NCBI GenBank assembly: GCA_014237975.1
Contig: JABACA010000031.1
Coordinates: 1-38,874, forward strand
From: Mariniblastus sp.
Lineage (GTDB): Bacteria > Planctomycetota > Planctomycetia > Pirellulales > Pirellulaceae
Direction of reading: 5' to 3'
Length of the DNA: 38,874 bases
Shown here: positions 37,558 through 38,874 of the stretch, in pieces
Layout of the letters: each line of letters begins with the position of its first letter
How positions within the stretch are numbered: position 1 is the first letter of the stretch
Notes under the pieces: generated by a model
Database searches by the model: none
What the model saw: only the letters and a program-made list of their open reading frames with translations
Told to the model about the DNA's origin: nothing
Program-made: the position numbers and the translations under genes

Positions 37558-37586
37558 AAAAAAATCCCGGTTTGAGTAACCGGGAT
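37558..37586 (-). terminator. Terminator of the msrB operon
   Basis: On the minus strand ATCCCGGTT (37586-37578) pairs perfectly with AACCGGGAT (37572-37564) around a 5-nt loop, followed by a run of T (37563-37558). It begins about 37 nt after the msrB stop. It lies only 12 nt after the convergent MOSC stop and may also slow transcription from that side, though no T-tract follows on the plus strand. Confidence 0.85.
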
Positions 37587-37622
37587 CTGTGTCCTTATCT
37601 TGATAGCAAAAAATTCGGTTGG

Positions 37623-38342
37623 CTAGTCGCCGCCACCCGCCTTCTTTTTGGGTGAATCCTTTTGTTTTTTGGTATCTGTTTTCCCGGGGTCTTTCTTCGG
37701 GTTTTTTTCAAACAGACCGACGTACTCGCCGTACCCTTCCTTCTCCAGTTCTTCCTTGGGAATAAAACGTAGCGAGGCTGAGTTAATGCAGAATCTCAGT
37801 CCGCCCTTTTCCTTGGGTCCGTCTGAGAAAACATGCCCCAGGTGGGAGTCGGCAGTTTTCGCCCTGACTTCGGTTCTCGCGTACCCCAAATGATAATCTG
37901 TATTGGTTGTGAATTCATCTTTTTTGATGGGCTTGGTAAAGGCTGGCCAACCACAGCCCGAATCGTACTTGTCCAATGAAGAAAAAAGTGGTTCACCGGA
38001 AATGATGCAAACGTAGATTCCGTCCTTGAAATGCTTGTCATACTTGTTGGTGAAAGGTCGTTCGGTTGCTTCGTTTTGCGTGACATCGTATTGAAGACGA
38101 GTGAGTTTTTTCTTGAGTTCTTTGTCCGAAAGAGGAACGTACGGATCTCGTTTTTTCTCTGTCGTTTTGGACGTATCCTGATCTTGCGGAGCCGAGTTTT
38201 CTTCGATGTTACTCACTGGGTTTTTCTCATGTGGTTGGGTGGAAGAAGAAGTCGATTCCGTTGCCAAATTTTGACCGAGGTCGTGCCAGATAATCGCTGC
38301 GACAACGATTAGAATTGCAGCCATCAAATAGATTTTGCTCAT
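37623..38342 (-). CDS. msrB: Membrane-anchored peptide-methionine (R)-S-oxide reductase MsrB
   Basis: Repairs oxidised methionine (R-sulfoxide) in proteins. In the 239-aa product an N-terminal hydrophobic helix (about 4-19) acts as signal or anchor, followed by a Ser/Glu-rich linker (about 25-68) and the MsrB domain: [18 protein letters not shown] and the catalytic Cys185 in [12 protein letters not shown]. The zinc-binding CxxC pairs of many MsrBs are missing (CIIS, ADSH), so it is the zinc-free form. The Lys/Asp-rich tail is low-complexity. The ATG at 38342 overlaps the TGA of the upstream gene (ATGA), so the two are coupled. Export suggests envelope protein repair. Confidence 0.92.
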   Translation of the reverse strand: MSKIYLMAAILIVVAAIIWHDLGQNLATESTSSSTQPHEKNPVSNIEENSAPQDQDTSKTTEKKRDPYVPLSDKELKKKLTRLQYDVTQNEATERPFTNKYDKHFKDGIYVCIISGEPLFSSLDKYDSGCGWPAFTKPIKKDEFTTNTDYHLGYARTEVRAKTADSHLGHVFSDGPKEKGGLRFCINSASLRFIPKEELEKEGYGEYVGLFEKNPKKDPGKTDTKKQKDSPKKKAGGGD

Positions 38343-38845
38343 TGGTTTAATTTCTCGCACAAAAGGTTCATGCGCCGACGGTTGACCCCCATGTCGGAGT
38401 AGCCGATTCGTGACGCGGAGCGAAACTGAACAACTTTTTCTTTATCATCGATAAAAAACTCGACGTCGTCAACAAACCTGAATATCCGGCTGGTAAATTC
38501 TGCTCGCAGGTAATGACTGTCTTGTTCGACAATTTTAGAGCCTGGCATTGATTTAACGGCAGCCACAAGCCGCTGCATTTCTTCGGTATTGCTGCCTGTA
38601 AACGGGATTGGCGCCATTTGCTGGCCTGGCTTTGAAGATTGGGTGGATACTCCATTGGGCGTCGCGGCCAGTGGGGAAAAACGACCGTTCTTTACCCCAA
38701 GATTGACTGGACGCTTAGCAGAGAAACTCAAAAAATACATCCCGAAAACTCCGACCAAGGCCAATATCAATATTTTTCGAAACCAACGCAAGTGGCGAGG
38801 TGGATGGCTCCCGTTTTCAGCAACTGTTGGTGTTGTTTCATTCAT
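38339..38845 (-). CDS. DUF1499 family protein
   Basis: A 168-aa protein with one N-terminal transmembrane helix (about 24-42, [17 protein letters not shown]). The C-terminal half has the DUF1499 signature: [24 protein letters not shown] and [19 protein letters not shown]. The function of the family is unknown; it is usually envelope-associated. The stop overlaps the msrB start by ATGA, implying a joint role or at least joint expression. The ATG at 38845 opens the frame 29 nt from the window edge. Confidence 0.85.
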   Translation of the reverse strand: MNETTPTVAENGSHPPRHLRWFRKILILALVGVFGMYFLSFSAKRPVNLGVKNGRFSPLAATPNGVSTQSSKPGQQMAPIPFTGSNTEEMQRLVAAVKSMPGSKIVEQDSHYLRAEFTSRIFRFVDDVEFFIDDKEKVVQFRSASRIGYSDMGVNRRRMNLLCEKLNQ

Positions 38846-38874
38846 TCCGTCAATTCTGCCGATCCGGCCAATAC

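Overview
The window reads as a chromosomal segment of a Planctomycetota bacterium, probably Pirellulaceae-like. The main pointers are a DUF1559 prepilin-like protein (a family expanded in planctomycetes), a membrane histidine kinase of the type that sits beside redB-like genes, an EF-G-like paralogue, a YfhO-like giant membrane protein and many GTG/TTG starts. The lineage call is inference from gene content; no rRNA or tRNA gene was seen. Almost all of the window is coding. No insertion sequence, prophage, CRISPR array or integrase was found.

Layout. 1-1569 (-): a PAS/AAA+/Fis regulator with a degenerate sigma-54 activation domain, translationally coupled (GTGA overlap) to a gene running off the left edge. 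1838-2866 (+): ruvB. 3130-6525 (+): fatty-acid synthesis genes fabD, fabG, acpP and fabF, closed by a hairpin-T terminator. 6690-9997: a PLP enzyme (-), a two-helix membrane protein (+) and a molybdopterin oxidoreductase-like domain fused to pentapeptide repeats (-). 10264-12954: a His-rich secreted protein flanked by strong hairpins (+), an exported coiled-coil protein with three HPxV motifs (+) and a Rho_N/DUF4912 protein (-), with a possible 47-aa ORF upstream of the last.

13495-21420 (+): a complete F-type ATP synthase operon. Two small membrane proteins (AtpZ/AtpI-like and an unnamed one) precede a, c, b, delta, alpha, gamma, beta and epsilon. 21417-23740: a PH-domain membrane protein (-), an inositol monophosphatase-like enzyme (-) and a zinc-ribbon membrane protein whose first zinc knuckle appears to be cut off by a one-base frameshift (+). 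23969-27342: a YfhO-like membrane protein (+) converging on a sulfotransferase (-). 27590-29565 (+): a decayed redB-like thioredoxin remnant followed by a membrane histidine kinase.

29709-35125 (-): serine acetyltransferase, EF-G-like GTPase, HisA and branched-chain aminotransferase. 35314-36354 (-): a DUF1559 protein with its own terminator and a Fur-box-like inverted repeat in its promoter. 37034-37546 (+): a MOSC protein. 37623-38845 (-): a DUF1499 protein translationally coupled to a membrane-anchored MsrB, with a terminator.

The coherent functional units are the fab cluster and the ATP synthase operon. The rest are short, often convergent units, several overlapping by exactly 4 nt at their stop codons. 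The items most worth a second look are the molybdoenzyme-pentapeptide fusion, the non-canonical sigma-54-like regulator, the hairpin-flanked His-rich gene, the zinc-ribbon frameshift, the redB relic beside its usual kinase partner and the Fur-like site.
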